This document shows, one piece after another, positions 6,634 through 6,818 of a stretch of DNA of 6,818 nucleotides. Below the pieces are notes generated by a model, which was not told the DNA's origin, ran no database searches, and saw only the letters and a program-made list of their open reading frames with translations. The DNA comes from Acidobacteriota bacterium. GTDB taxonomy: Bacteria; Acidobacteriota; Terriglobia; Terriglobales; Acidobacteriaceae. Numbering within the stretch: position 1 is the first letter of the stretch; the number at the start of each line of letters is the position of its first letter. The stretch spans positions 1 to 6,818 of the forward strand of contig JAKCDN010000168.1 in the NCBI GenBank assembly GCA_021841795.1, in the 5' to 3' direction. Made by a program: the position numbers and the translations under genes.

Positions 6634-6818
6634 ATGTTTTCCCGTCTTTTTGGCAACGAAGAACGCGAGCCAAGCGCCGACGTAAAACCAGGAAAGAACC
6701 TCTTCGACCGCATGAAGCAGGCGGTGTCGCGCACGCGCGAAAGCTTCTCGCAGAAGATCGCGGATCTGGCGGCGCTGACGCGGAGCGTGGACGAATCGGC
6801 GCTGGACGAGCTTGAAGC
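6634..6818 (+). CDS. ftsY: Signal recognition particle receptor FtsY, N-terminal part (cut by window edge)
   Basis: FtsY is the membrane-associated SRP receptor GTPase that docks ribosome-SRP complexes at the translocon. Only the first 61 codons are in the window. They read a short basic/aromatic start MFSRLFGNEER, a brief acidic linker, then NLFDRMKQAVSRTRESFSQK and TRSVDESALDELE, which match the first helices of the FtsY N domain (family pattern LF-RLK-GL-KTR, then a D-x-x-L-x-E-LE stretch). The GTPase G domain lies beyond the edge. The A domain is very short, as in many non-enterobacterial FtsY proteins. No Shine-Dalgarno precedes ATG 6634, and a -10-like box ends 7 nt before it. The alternative is another SRP-GTPase N domain (Ffh), but Ffh lacks this type of N-terminal extension. 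Recognition rests on N-domain sequence only. Confidence 0.85.
   Translation, partial: MFSRLFGNEEREPSADVKPGKNLFDRMKQAVSRTRESFSQKIADLAALTRSVDESALDELE

Noticed and set aside
6471..6734. 87-codon minus-strand frame upstream of the peptidase gene
   Set aside because: It overlaps the start of both the peptidase gene and ftsY in other frames and shows no motif; both neighbours are well supported.

Overview
The window is a GC-rich (by eye roughly 60-65% G+C), densely coding bacterial chromosome segment. The gene content is core metabolism plus one small uncharacterised unit. Protein style fits Acidobacteriota of the Terriglobia type: a DinB-like enzyme ending GIYGPSADEM, and a TACACT -10-like box that would give ftsY almost no leader. 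I hold that placement at only moderate confidence. I saw no tRNA, rRNA, CRISPR array, insertion sequence or phage gene.

Layout. Seven genes are read on the minus strand and one diverges on the plus strand at the right edge. From right to left: the first 61 codons of ftsY (plus strand, from 6634); a 141-bp divergent intergenic region; an M24B Xaa-Pro peptidase (6492-5401); accB (5348-4854); a long, structured, GCCGGC-rich spacer of 419 bp; accC (4434-3073); a 150-bp gap with a plausible promoter; a membrane protein of unknown function (2922-2188) joined by an ATGA overlap to an alpha/beta hydrolase (2191-1262); a DinB-like metalloenzyme (1174-671); and thiE, cut by the left edge (596-1).

How the genes work together. 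AccB and AccC form the biotin carboxylase half of acetyl-CoA carboxylase, the first committed step of fatty-acid synthesis. Their linkage to an Xaa-Pro peptidase is the conserved peptidase-(efp)-accB-accC neighbourhood, here without efp. ThiE makes thiamine phosphate. FtsY is the SRP receptor for co-translational membrane targeting. The membrane protein and hydrolase are tightly coupled and are probably co-expressed as a two-component unit. They are the only part of the window without an established role and the best candidate for something undescribed, but the sequence alone does not show what they do.

The most interesting non-coding signal is upstream of accC. Two overlapping inverted repeats there can form either a 12-bp stem or a compact GC hairpin followed by TTTATT. 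That is the geometry of a transcription attenuator.
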